Source: Pseudomonadota bacterium (GTDB lineage: Bacteria > Pseudomonadota > Alphaproteobacteria > Sphingomonadales > Sphingomonadaceae). From it: DNA of 64,000 nucleotides. The notes under the pieces are model-generated. The model worked only from the letters and a program-made list of their open reading frames with translations. It made no database searches and had not been told where the DNA came from. The stretch spans positions 29,124-93,123 of the forward strand of contig JAEZFL010000027.1 in assembly GCA_023417515.1 (NCBI GenBank), read 5' to 3'. This document shows positions 17,596-24,986 of this stretch, in pieces; position 1 is the first letter of the stretch; each line of letters begins with the position of its first letter. A program made the translations under genes and the position numbers.

Positions 17596-18285
17596 CTACA
17601 GGAGCACGGCGGCGGGATCGGGGCCGATGACGCGCGGGTGGAGCCATAGCAGGGCCAGGTAGAGCGCGGTCCCGCCCACCAGAGTCATCACCGCCCCACC
17701 CGATCGCCAGCGCCGCGCTGCCGGGTGACGAAACCAGGCGGCGAAGGGGAGGGCTGAGGTCGGCGCGGCGAGCCGCTCCCATTCGGGCCCAAGCTGTCGA
17801 CGCTTGCGCCGGTCGACGATCGTCATCCCGGTCAACGCGAACAGGCCGAAGCCGCCGAACATGATCAACGGTACCAGTTCGCCGTTGGCCAGGATGTGCG
17901 CCAGCGCCCACAGGGCGAAACCCCAGAGCAACGGGTGCCGCGTCACTCCGACCAGGCCGGGCGCCGTGGGATCATAGCCTGCCGAAGTGAAGCTCACCGA
18001 CAGCGGATTGGGGCTCGCCGCGCCGCCGACCATCAGCATGCAAGCCGGCAGCATCAGCACGAGCGCGGCCCGGTAATGGTCCAGCGAAGCGGCCCAGAGC
18101 GGCACCACGGGCGCTCGGATCGCGGCGACGATCAGCCAGGCGAGCAGCGCCAGCGACAATAAGGAATAGCCGATCAGGTAGGTGCGCTCGCCGAGCTGAG
18201 CCACCAGCCCCGCGCGCAGCCCCGTGCGCGACGGCAGGACATGGGCGGAGAGGAAGACAGCGAGGGCGAGCAGGAACTCGAGCAT
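17596..18285 (-). CDS. nnrU: NnrU family membrane protein
   Basis: An integral membrane protein of 229 aa with about six hydrophobic segments, starting MLEFLLALAVFLSAHVLPS. The central GLVGVTRHPLLWGFALWALAHILANG is the conserved NnrU/isoprenylcysteine-methyltransferase-like signature. NnrU was described as needed for nitrite/nitric-oxide reduction in denitrifying alphaproteobacteria; its biochemical role is not settled. It lies in the nitrate island but no nitrite or nitric oxide reductase gene is present in the window. The Fur-box promoter 80 bp upstream points away from it. Confidence 0.85.
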   Translation of the reverse strand: MLEFLLALAVFLSAHVLPSRTGLRAGLVAQLGERTYLIGYSLLSLALLAWLIVAAIRAPVVPLWAASLDHYRAALVLMLPACMLMVGGAASPNPLSVSFTSAGYDPTAPGLVGVTRHPLLWGFALWALAHILANGELVPLIMFGGFGLFALTGMTIVDRRKRRQLGPEWERLAAPTSALPFAAWFRHPAARRWRSGGAVMTLVGGTALYLALLWLHPRVIGPDPAAVLL

Positions 18286-18340
18286 GCGGGGTTCTTAGCC
18301 AGCGGAACGGAGCGCCGCAAACGCCCCTTTTTGACACGCC

Positions 18341-18369
18341 TTGACCTCCCAGAGCAGGTGAGCTAATGA
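18341..18369 (+). promoter_or_regulatory. predicted sigma70-like promoter under a Fur box
   Basis: TTGACC at 18341-18346 and TAATGA at 18364-18369 are separated by exactly 17 bases. The -10 hexamer is a partial match to TATAAT. It lies inside the Fur palindrome, and 24 bases downstream is the GTG of the first small gene of the operon. Confidence 0.45.
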
Positions 18370-18380
18370 TAATCATTAGC
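18362..18380. promoter_or_regulatory. Fur box (iron-response operator)
   Basis: GCTAATGATAATCATTAGC is a perfect 9-1-9 palindrome and matches 17 of 19 positions of the classical Fur consensus GATAATGATAATCATTATC. It overlaps the -10 of a rightward promoter, the normal geometry for iron-dependent repression. It could also influence the divergent nnrU gene, 77 bp away. It is strikingly AT-rich in a GC-rich background, so chance occurrence is unlikely. Confidence 0.8.
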
Positions 18381-18392
18381 AGGAGATATCAG

Positions 18393-18548
18393 GTGGTCTG
18401 TCCTGAATGTGGTGAAGTGGCCGCGCCTGGGCCGTTCGACGCCCGGCGAGCGGGCGCCGCTCAAGGACCATCGCGGATTTCCGAGCTGCTGAACGCATTG
18501 CGCGGCGCACCTGCCCCGAGGCGGAAGCCCCACGAAGGGCGTTGGTGA
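18393..18548 (+). CDS. small CPxCG-type protein, function unknown
   Basis: A 51-aa frame starting at GTG 18393, with AGGAG 7 nt upstream. It begins VVCPECGEVAAPGPF, a single CxxC knuckle of the CPxCG type seen in small zinc-binding proteins, followed by a basic tail (RRKPHEGRW). An earlier in-frame ATG at 18366 lies inside the Fur box and lacks a ribosome site. Its TGA shares a base with the ATG of the next gene (TGATG). First gene behind the Fur-box promoter. It might be a leader peptide rather than a protein with its own role. Confidence 0.4.
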   Translation: MVCPECGEVAAPGPFDARRAGAAQGPSRISELLNALRGAPAPRRKPHEGRW

Positions 18549-18820
18549 TGGAATATGGCGATGCCATCACGGCCGACGCTCTGCACCGGGCGGTCGAGAT
18601 CGCACGCAAGCGCCTGCGCAAGGACCAGCTTCCGTTCGCGGCGGTTGCGTCGGATGCGGTCGCTCAGGCCTTCTGCGTTTGCGTGGTGGACGGCGAAGAT
18701 GCTGCCGAAGGGCGGGTTTCCGACGTGCACAAGCAACTCATCGAGACCGTGATCGCCAGGCTGGAGGCCGGCCCTGGTCCTGACGAACCTCCCATGACGG
18801 AGACCGACCCATGGCATTGA
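18548..18820 (+). CDS. hypothetical 90-aa protein of Fur-box operon
   Basis: Protein of 90 aa starting MEYGDAITADALHRAVEIARKRLRKDQLPFAAVASDAV. I do not recognise the family. It is acidic at the C-terminus (PGPDEPPMTETDPWH), has two close cysteines in QAFCVCVVDGEDA, and no signal peptide or membrane segment. The ATG overlaps the preceding stop and its own last 10 bases overlap the next gene, so it is co-translated with the neighbouring small proteins. A promoter with a Fur box stands in front of the operon. Confidence 0.55.
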   Translation: MEYGDAITADALHRAVEIARKRLRKDQLPFAAVASDAVAQAFCVCVVDGEDAAEGRVSDVHKQLIETVIARLEAGPGPDEPPMTETDPWH

Positions 18821-19125
18821 AGCACGCACGCCCGGGTGAGGTCGTGCACCTCCAGACGTTCCCAAGCGAGAAGACCTCGGCCCTCGTCAAATCGGATCGA
18901 TTCGAAGCGGTCCGCCTGGTCGTTCGGGGCGGGGCGTCGATCCCGTCTCACAAGGTGGACGGCTTCATCACCCTCTACTGCCTTGACGGACATGTGATGT
19001 TCGAGGCGGACCGCAGCGTCGAGCTCCGGAAGGGCGACTGGATCTATCTGGATCGCGGAGCGCCACATGCGCTGAGAGGAATAGAGGATTCCGCTCTGCT
19101 GCTGCACATCATGTTCGACCGCTGA
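18811..19125 (+). CDS. small cupin-domain protein
   Basis: A single-domain cupin of 104 aa. The double-stranded beta-helix pattern is GASIPSHKVDGFITLYCLDGHVMFEADRSVELRKGDWIYLDRGAPHALRGIEDSALLLHIMF, where SHKVDG and APHAL sit in the two cupin motifs; the first has only one His of the canonical metal site (HxH). The start ATG 18811 lies inside the end of the previous gene. As the last gene of the Fur-box operon it may sense or bind a metal or small ligand; this is inference. Confidence 0.75.
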   Translation: MALKHARPGEVVHLQTFPSEKTSALVKSDRFEAVRLVVRGGASIPSHKVDGFITLYCLDGHVMFEADRSVELRKGDWIYLDRGAPHALRGIEDSALLLHIMFDR

Positions 19126-19199
19126 TCGCCCGCGCTGGCGAAGAGGGAAACCGCCCCGCGGCAAGATGCCTTTTTCGTCGCGCAATGCGCTGGATCAAT

Positions 19200-19215
19200 C
19201 CACACCATATTGAGG
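19200..19215. promoter_or_regulatory. NrdR-like box 1
   Basis: CCACACCATATTGAGG resembles the NrdR consensus acaCwAtATaTwGtgt around the conserved C..ATAT..(A)G core. It lies 45 bp upstream of the nrdJ start, and its ATAT core is 30 bp (about three helical turns) from that of box 2. Confidence 0.45.
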
Positions 19216-19230
19216 AATGCTATCCCAATC

Positions 19231-19246
19231 ACCACAATATGTTGGG
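19231..19246. promoter_or_regulatory. NrdR-like box 2
   Basis: ACCACAATATGTTGGG keeps CA-ATAT-GTTG of the NrdR consensus and is the better of the pair. It ends just before the ribosome site of nrdJ. Tandem boxes three turns apart are the standard NrdR arrangement at ribonucleotide reductase promoters. Confidence 0.55.
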
Positions 19247-19254
19247 AGGATAGG

Positions 19255-21483
19255 ATGAGCTTCGACGTCGCGATCGCAGAGGAAATCTGGACTGCCAAAT
19301 ACCGCTATATGCCGCGCGACGGCGAGGCGGACCAGGATTTCACCGCCACCGCTGCGCGGGTCGCGCGGGCGGTGGCCGAGGCCGAGCCCGAGGAGGCGCG
19401 CGACTCATGGCGCGCGCGCTTCTTCGACTCCATCCGCGACTTCCGATTCATCCCCGCGGGTCGGATCATCGCCGGCGCCGGCACCGGCCGCGCGGTCACC
19501 CTGTTCAACTGCTTCGTCATGGGCACCATCCCCGACAGCCTCGAGGGCATCTTCGCGCACCTGCGCGAGGCGGCGGTGACGATGCAGCAGGGTGGGGGAG
19601 TCGGCATGGACTTCTCCACCATCCGTCCCAACGGCAGCGCGGTGCTCGGGGTCGGCGCCGAGGCGTCTGGGCCCTTGTCCTTCATGGACTGCTGGGACGC
19701 GATGTGCCGAACCGTCCATTCGGCCGGCCAGCGCCGCGGCGCGATGATGGGATGCCTGCGCATCGACCATCCCGACATCGAGGCGTTCATCGAGTCCAAG
19801 CGCGATCCCAACCGCTTCCGCAACTTCAACATTTCGGTGCTGGTCAGCGACGCCTTCATGGCCGCGCTCGCCGCCGACGCGGAGTGGCCGCTGGTGTTCG
19901 GCGGCGAAACCTATCGCACCGTCCGGGCGCGCGACCTGTGGAACAAGCTGATGCGCGCCACCTATGACAGCGCCGAGCCGGGCGTGATCTTCGTCGACCG
20001 CGTCAACGAGGCGAACAATCTCGGCTATTGCGAACAGATCAGCGCGAGCAATCCGTGCGGCGAGCAGATGCTTCCGCCTTATGGCGCTTGCCTGCTCGGC
20101 TCGATCAACCTCGCCAGCCTGGTCGAGCGGCCGTTCGAGGCCGACGCCGAGGTGGACGAGGCGGCGCTCGCCGAGCTGACCCAGACCGCGGTTCGAATGC
20201 TCGACAACGTCATCGACATCTCGCGCTATCCGCTGCCCCAGCAGGAGGCCGAGGCCAAGGCCAAGCGACGCATCGGCCTCGGCATCACCGGCCTGGCCGA
20301 CGCGCTTCTGTTCTGCGGTGCGGCCTATGGCAGCCCTGCGGCGGTGGAGCTCACCCGCCGCTGGCTCGAGGTCATCAAGCGCGAGGCCTATCGCGCCTCC
20401 GCCCGGCTCGCTGCCGAGAAGGGGCCGTTCCCGCTCTACGACCCGGTCATGCTCGACCGGCCCAACCTGGCGTCGCTCGACGACGCGACTCGCGCCTTGA
20501 TCGCCGAGCACGGCCTTCGCAACGGCTGCCTGACCTCGATCGCTCCGACCGGCACGACTTCGCTTCTCGCCGGCAATGTCTCGTCGGGCATTGAGCCGGT
20601 TTTCGCTTATTCCTACACGCGCAAGATCCGTCAGCCCGACGGCTCGACGCGGGAGGAGAAGGTCGAGGATTACGCGCTTCGCGTGTGGCGCAGCGTCAAG
20701 GGCGACGCGCCGCCGCCCGAGGAGCTGTTCGTCAGCGCCCAGACGCTGAAGCCAGCCGATCACCTGACGATGCAGGCCGCGGCCCAGGAGCTGGTCGACA
20801 GCTCCATCTCGAAGACGGTCAATTGCCCCGAGGATATCGGCTTCGAGGATTTCGCCGACATCTACGTCGAGGGCTACGCGCTTGGCTGCAAGGGCCTCAC
20901 CACCTACCGCCCCAATGCGGTGACGGGGTCGGTGCTGTCCGTCGAGGCGAAGGCGCCGGCCAAGGGCGAACCCGCGCCGCTCCCGGAGCCGGTGCTGGAG
21001 CCGCGTGCCGAGGCGCTGGAAGGCACGACCTACAAGCTCAAATGGCCCGACAGCCCGCATGCGGTCTATGTGACGATCAACGACATCGACACGCCGAGCG
21101 GGCGGCGGCCGTTCGAGATCTTCATCAACTCCAAGAATATGGAGCATTATGCCTGGACGCTCGGCCTGACCCGGATGATCTCCGCTGTCTTCCGCCGCGG
21201 CGGCGACGTGTCGTTCGTCGCCGACGAGCTGAAGGCGGTGTTCGATCCGCGCGGCGGTACCTGGATGCAGCGCAAATATGTCCCGTCATTGCTTGCCGCG
21301 ATCGGCGGCATCATCGAGCGCCATCTCGGCCAGGCTCAGCCGCTGCTCCCGGTGATCGAGGAGGCCGATGCCCAGGCCGCGGTGCGGCCGGGGCCGAGCT
21401 GCCCGCAATGCGGCGCTGCCGGCATTATCAAGATGGAAGGCTGCAGCAACTGCCTGGAGTGCGGCTTTTCCAAGTGCGGCTGA
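19255..21483 (+). CDS. nrdJ: adenosylcobalamin-dependent (class II) ribonucleoside-diphosphate reductase
   Basis: A 742-aa enzyme making deoxyribonucleotides with or without oxygen using vitamin B12. Visible class II features: FNCFVMGTIPDSLEGIF and QQGGGVGMDFS near the N-terminus, the radical-site NPCGEQMLPPYGACLLGSINL, SIAPTGTTSLLAGNVSSGIEPVF, the redox Cys of VNCPEDI, and a C-terminal zinc-ribbon CPQCGAAGIIKMEGCSNCLECGFSKCG. Start ATG 19255 follows GGGAGGA. Two NrdR-like boxes lie directly upstream. Its oxygen independence matches the surrounding anaerobic genes. Not linked to nrdR in this window. Confidence 0.93.
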   Translation: MSFDVAIAEEIWTAKYRYMPRDGEADQDFTATAARVARAVAEAEPEEARDSWRARFFDSIRDFRFIPAGRIIAGAGTGRAVTLFNCFVMGTIPDSLEGIFAHLREAAVTMQQGGGVGMDFSTIRPNGSAVLGVGAEASGPLSFMDCWDAMCRTVHSAGQRRGAMMGCLRIDHPDIEAFIESKRDPNRFRNFNISVLVSDAFMAALAADAEWPLVFGGETYRTVRARDLWNKLMRATYDSAEPGVIFVDRVNEANNLGYCEQISASNPCGEQMLPPYGACLLGSINLASLVERPFEADAEVDEAALAELTQTAVRMLDNVIDISRYPLPQQEAEAKAKRRIGLGITGLADALLFCGAAYGSPAAVELTRRWLEVIKREAYRASARLAAEKGPFPLYDPVMLDRPNLASLDDATRALIAEHGLRNGCLTSIAPTGTTSLLAGNVSSGIEPVFAYSYTRKIRQPDGSTREEKVEDYALRVWRSVKGDAPPPEELFVSAQTLKPADHLTMQAAAQELVDSSISKTVNCPEDIGFEDFADIYVEGYALGCKGLTTYRPNAVTGSVLSVEAKAPAKGEPAPLPEPVLEPRAEALEGTTYKLKWPDSPHAVYVTINDIDTPSGRRPFEIFINSKNMEHYAWTLGLTRMISAVFRRGGDVSFVADELKAVFDPRGGTWMQRKYVPSLLAAIGGIIERHLGQAQPLLPVIEEADAQAAVRPGPSCPQCGAAGIIKMEGCSNCLECGFSKCG

Positions 21484-22218
21484 TCAGCCGGTGTCGTCGC
21501 CGGAGAGCTGCTCGAGACGCTCGCGCCGGAGCAGCTCGACCCGGTCGCCCGGGATGAGCGTGATCAGCCCCGCCTTGCGCAGCGATGTGAAGGCGCGGCT
21601 GACCGTCTCCTTGGTGAGCCCGAGATGGTCGGCGATGTCGGCCCGGGTCATCGCCAGGCGGACGATCTCCCAGTCCGAATTGCGTGCTTTGGCGCGGTCG
21701 AACATGGCGAGGAGGAAGCTCGCCACCCGCTCGGTCGCGGTCTTCCGCCCGAGCAGGACGATCTGCTCGCGGGCGGCGCCCAGCTCGTGCGCGGCCATGG
21801 CGTAGAGCTCGCGGCCGATGTCGGGATGGTCCTCGACGAACCGGTCGAACCGCTCGCGCGGGAAGCGGCAAATTTCGACCGGCTCCAGCGCTTCGGCGGT
21901 ATAGGCATGGACGTCCTCCAGAGTCAGGCCGAGGAAGTCGCCGGCCTGGACGAAGCTGGCGACCTGCCGGCGTCCGTCCGGCAGCAGCCGGTACAGCTTC
22001 AGCATTCCGCGCGTGACGTTGTAGACGAGCTCGGCGCTATCGCCCTCGTGGAACAGGCACTGGCCGGCTTCGGCGCGTGTGGTCGAGCCCAGGGACTTGA
22101 GTTCCGCCAGCTCCTTCGCCTTGAGCACGCCGCAGAAGGTTTCGAGGCGCACCGGGCACAGTCCGCACGGGTGATCGCGCGGCAGCGCAGCCAGGCGCGG
22201 GCCACGCCCTGCCTTCAC
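21484..22218 (-). CDS. fnrL: Crp/Fnr family oxygen sensor with four-Cys [4Fe-4S] pattern (FnrL/FnrN type)
   Basis: Transcription factor of 244 aa. N-terminal cysteines 18, 21 and 29 (HPCGLCPVRLETFC) plus central Cys117 (EICRFPRERF) form the CX2CX7C...C pattern of FnrL/FnrN oxygen sensors. A cyclic-nucleotide-like beta-roll follows, then an HTH with ADIADHLGLTKETVSR; the E..SR recognition residues predict binding to TTGAT-N4-ATCAA. The start is GTG 22218, 5 bp after the hemN stop; the frame runs on upstream through hemN but without a signal. In an operon with hemN behind a perfect FNR box, so it is probably autoregulated and controls the nitrate genes. Confidence 0.88.
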   Translation of the reverse strand: MKAGRGPRLAALPRDHPCGLCPVRLETFCGVLKAKELAELKSLGSTTRAEAGQCLFHEGDSAELVYNVTRGMLKLYRLLPDGRRQVASFVQAGDFLGLTLEDVHAYTAEALEPVEICRFPRERFDRFVEDHPDIGRELYAMAAHELGAAREQIVLLGRKTATERVASFLLAMFDRAKARNSDWEIVRLAMTRADIADHLGLTKETVSRAFTSLRKAGLITLIPGDRVELLRRERLEQLSGDDTG

Positions 22219-22223
22219 CGCGG

Positions 22224-23588
22224 TCAGACCGCGCCGGCATGGCGTCCCGCGCTCGCGGCGAGATGCGCGTCGAACGCGGCGGCGACGGACCTTACCAGCG
22301 GCCGGGCGGCGGGCACCACGCGGACGGCGTAGCGCGCCCGCTCGACCAGGCCGTCCTCTTCCATCCGGGCGAGCGCGTCGACCGGATAGATGGCGTCGGG
22401 ATCTTGCCCGAACGGGGCGCATGCCTCCGCGACGTCGACCTCATAATCGCACATCAGCCGCGCGATGATGCGACCGCGCAGGCGATCGTCGCGGCTCAGC
22501 GCATAACCGCGCGCGACCGGGAGGCGGCCGTCGGCGATCCGTGCCTGATAGTCGGAGATGAGGACGCTGTTCTGGACATAGCCTTGCGGCAGCTGGCCGA
22601 TCGCCGAGGAGCCGAGGCCGATCAGGGCCGGCGCCGAGTCGGTCGTATAGCCCTGGAAGTTGCGCGCCAGCTTGCCGGATGCCGCAGCTTTGGCGAGCGC
22701 ATCGTCGGGCAGCGCGAAATGATCGAGCCCGATCTGGGCATAGCCGGCGCCCGCGAGCGCCTCGGCGATGGCACGGAACTGCGCCCAGCGCTCCGGCACG
22801 TCGGGCAGCGCGGCGGCGTCGATCTTGCGCTGGTGCCGCTTGAAGGAGGGCACGTGCGCATAGCCGAAGACGGACAGGCGATCGGGCCGCAAGTGCACGG
22901 CGCGCTCGACCGTCTCTACGCACGACGCGACACTCTGGTGGGGAAGGCCGTAGATCAGGTCCAGATTGATCGAAGCGATGCCACTCCGCCGCAAGCCGCG
23001 AACCGCTGCTTCGGTTTCCTCGAACGTCTGGACCCGGTTGATCGCGCGCTGCACTTGCGGGTCGAAGCTCTGAACGCCGAGGCTCGCGCGGGTGATGCCT
23101 TCCGCGCCGAGCATGGCAGTCATCTCGCCGGTAAGAGTGCGCGGATCGATCTCGATGGCAATCTCGGCGCCGGCCGCGAAATCGAAGCGGTCTCGAAGCG
23201 CGGCCATGAAACCGGCCAGCCCCTCCGGTCCCATCAGGGTCGGCGTTCCGCCGCCGAAATGGAGATGCTGGATCGCAGGCCGGGCCGGGAGTTGGTCCGC
23301 GACGAGCGCGATCTCCTGCTCCAGCGCGGCCATGTAGCGCGCGATCGGGTCGGAGCGGCCGGTGACGGTCGTGTGGCAGCCGCAATACCAGCACATCGCC
23401 CGGCAGAAGGGCACATGGACATAGACAGAGAGGGCAGCCGCCGGATCGAGCGCGCGCAGCCAGGCGCGATAGTCTGTCTCGCCCACCGCCTCGGTGAAAT
23501 GGGGCGCGGTCGGATAGCTGGTGTAGCGCGGCACCGCGGCGCTGCCGTAGCGCGCGAGGCAGTCGGGGCTGATGGCTTGCGCGGACAT
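22224..23588 (-). CDS. hemN: oxygen-independent coproporphyrinogen III oxidase
   Basis: Radical SAM enzyme of 454 aa that forms protoporphyrinogen IX without oxygen. The cluster motif is VPFCRAMCWYCGC (CxxxCxxC, about residue 53), and LHFGGGTPTLM and GVQSFDPQVQRAINRVQ are HemN hallmarks. The chosen start is ATG 23588 (MSAQAIS); the frame extends to 23618, but that ATG would lie only 6 bp from the FNR box. A perfect FNR box is centred 42 bp upstream. Its product haem is needed for NarI cytochrome b. Confidence 0.95.
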   Translation of the reverse strand: MSAQAISPDCLARYGSAAVPRYTSYPTAPHFTEAVGETDYRAWLRALDPAAALSVYVHVPFCRAMCWYCGCHTTVTGRSDPIARYMAALEQEIALVADQLPARPAIQHLHFGGGTPTLMGPEGLAGFMAALRDRFDFAAGAEIAIEIDPRTLTGEMTAMLGAEGITRASLGVQSFDPQVQRAINRVQTFEETEAAVRGLRRSGIASINLDLIYGLPHQSVASCVETVERAVHLRPDRLSVFGYAHVPSFKRHQRKIDAAALPDVPERWAQFRAIAEALAGAGYAQIGLDHFALPDDALAKAAASGKLARNFQGYTTDSAPALIGLGSSAIGQLPQGYVQNSVLISDYQARIADGRLPVARGYALSRDDRLRGRIIARLMCDYEVDVAEACAPFGQDPDAIYPVDALARMEEDGLVERARYAVRVVPAARPLVRSVAAAFDAHLAASAGRHAGAV

Positions 23589-23623
23589 GATCGGATTGAC
23601 TAGCCTGTGCGTCGGCACATCCG

Positions 23624-23637
23624 TTGATTCAAATCAA
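23624..23637. promoter_or_regulatory. FNR box, perfect consensus, between hemN and moaA
   Basis: TTGAT-TCAA-ATCAA, 10 of 10 consensus positions. Toward moaA, an activator position of -41.5 puts the start of transcription near 23672, leaving a 26-nt leader. Toward hemN it would put the start close to the ATG at 23588. It therefore could activate both divergent operons. Confidence 0.85.
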
Positions 23638-23698
23638 AGGACGGCCGGAACCAAGCGCTAGGCGGATCGTAAATCCAACTTAGCCAGGGTTCGCTTTG

Positions 23699-24712
23699 AT
23701 GAGTTCGGGGGGCGTGGGCGCAATCTCGACATTGATCGACAGCTTCGGAAGGCGGATCAGCTATGTGCGGATCTCGGTCACCGACCGCTGCGACCTGCGC
23801 TGCCGCTATTGCATGGCCGAGCACATGCAATTCCTCCCCAAGCGCGAAATCCTCACGCTCGAGGAAGTCTACCAGCTCGCCGACATCTTCATTGCCCGTG
23901 GGGTCAAGCGCATCCGCCTGACCGGCGGCGAGCCGCTCGTGCGCCGCGGCATCCTCGACCTGGTCGGCTGGATCGGCAAGCGCGTCGGCGACGGTCTCGA
24001 CGAGCTCACCCTCACCACCAACGGCACCCAGTTGGAGCGTTTCGCCGATGGCCTCCATGCGGCCGGGGTGAGGCGGATCAACGTCAGCCTCGACAGCCGC
24101 CGCCCCGAGCGGTTCGCCCACATCACCCGCGGCGGCGACGTCGCCCAGGTGATGCGCGGAATCGCCGCGGCGCGCGCGGCCGGCCTGCAGGTCAAGATCA
24201 ACATGGTGGCGCTCGCCGGCCTCAACGAGGACGAGATCGAGGAAATGCTGGCCTGGTGCGCGGGCGAGGGGCTCGACCTCACCCTGATCGAGACCATGCC
24301 GCTCGGCGAGGTCGAGGAGGACCGAACCAGCCATTATCTCCCGCTCGACCGGGTGAAGCGCAGGCTGGAGGAGCGCTTCACTCTGGTGCCGTCGCTCAGG
24401 CGGACCGGCGGTCCGGCGCGCTATTACGACGTCGACGGGCTCGGCGCCCGGCTGGGCATGATCACCCCGCTCACCCAGAATTTCTGCGACGGCTGCAACC
24501 GCATCCGGGTGGCGGCGACCGGCACGGTCTATGGCTGCCTCGGCCATGACCAGAAGGTCGAGCTCAGGCACGCGCTGCGCGAGGGCGGACCGGAGGCCGT
24601 CGCCGGCCTGCTCGACCGCCTCCTCGCCGGCAAGCCGCGGCGGCACGACTTCCACATCGCTGCCGAGGCCGCCCCGGCCGTCGCCCGGCACATGAGCGTG
24701 ACGGGCGGCTAA
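23699..24712 (+). CDS. moaA: GTP 3',8-cyclase, molybdenum cofactor synthesis
   Basis: Radical SAM enzyme of 337 aa that starts molybdopterin synthesis from GTP. N-terminal cluster motif CDLRCRYC, substrate segments RIRLTGGEPLVR and LTLTTNGTQL, and the C-terminal cluster FCDGCNRIRVAATGTVYGCLG are all present, and the protein ends in the conserved Gly-Gly. ATG 23699 is used. It stands alone, separated from the other moa genes by about 17 kb but directly in front of narK, an arrangement reminiscent of Pseudomonas aeruginosa nar loci which carry their own moaA1. Confidence 0.95.
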   Translation: MSSGGVGAISTLIDSFGRRISYVRISVTDRCDLRCRYCMAEHMQFLPKREILTLEEVYQLADIFIARGVKRIRLTGGEPLVRRGILDLVGWIGKRVGDGLDELTLTTNGTQLERFADGLHAAGVRRINVSLDSRRPERFAHITRGGDVAQVMRGIAAARAAGLQVKINMVALAGLNEDEIEEMLAWCAGEGLDLTLIETMPLGEVEEDRTSHYLPLDRVKRRLEERFTLVPSLRRTGGPARYYDVDGLGARLGMITPLTQNFCDGCNRIRVAATGTVYGCLGHDQKVELRHALREGGPEAVAGLLDRLLAGKPRRHDFHIAAEAAPAVARHMSVTGG

Positions 24713-24839
24713 TGGTGCAGGGGGCCGCATTGATCCATGTCACTGCGCCCAACGCAACGGAGCCTATCATGGAGCCGCGAGGTCAGGGACTGTCTCGGTT
24801 CCCCGCTCTCTTGCGCAACCGGTCTCTCGCGAGGCTTCT

Positions 24840-24883
24840 GAGCCCCCGCCCCCATCCCACCGGGGCCGGGGCTCAATTTGTTT
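24840..24883 (+). terminator. rho-independent terminator after moaA
   Basis: GAGCCCC at 24840-24846 pairs with GGGGCTC at 24868-24874, and the inner GCCCC/GGGGC extends the stem to 12 bp with one mismatch; the loop is about 9 nt. AATTTGTTT follows. It isolates moaA from the narK promoter, which carries its own FNR box. Confidence 0.7.
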
Positions 24884-24912
24884 CTGGCACCCCAATCCGC
24901 GCGTGCCGTCAA

Positions 24913-24926
24913 ATGATCTCGATCAA
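24913..24926. promoter_or_regulatory. FNR box upstream of narK-narGHJI operon
   Basis: ATGAT-CTCG-ATCAA, 9 of 10 consensus positions, centred 67 bp before the narK ATG. A -41.5 activator position places the transcription start near 24961 with a leader of about 26 nt. Confidence 0.75.
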
Positions 24927-24986
24927 CAATCTCCGTCCGGACCGCTGCCAGAGGCGCGCCACGGGAATGTTCGAGGGAATCAATCC

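Noticed and set aside
18366..18392. ATG 18366 as start of the CPxCG protein
   Set aside because: Lies inside the Fur palindrome and has no ribosome site; GTG 18393 has AGGAG at proper distance.
19185..19200. FNR box upstream of nrdJ around GGATCAA
   Set aside because: Only the right half-site is good; the left half matches 2 of 5.
19405..21147. 580-aa minus-strand frame across nrdJ
   Set aside because: Antisense shadow of nrdJ.
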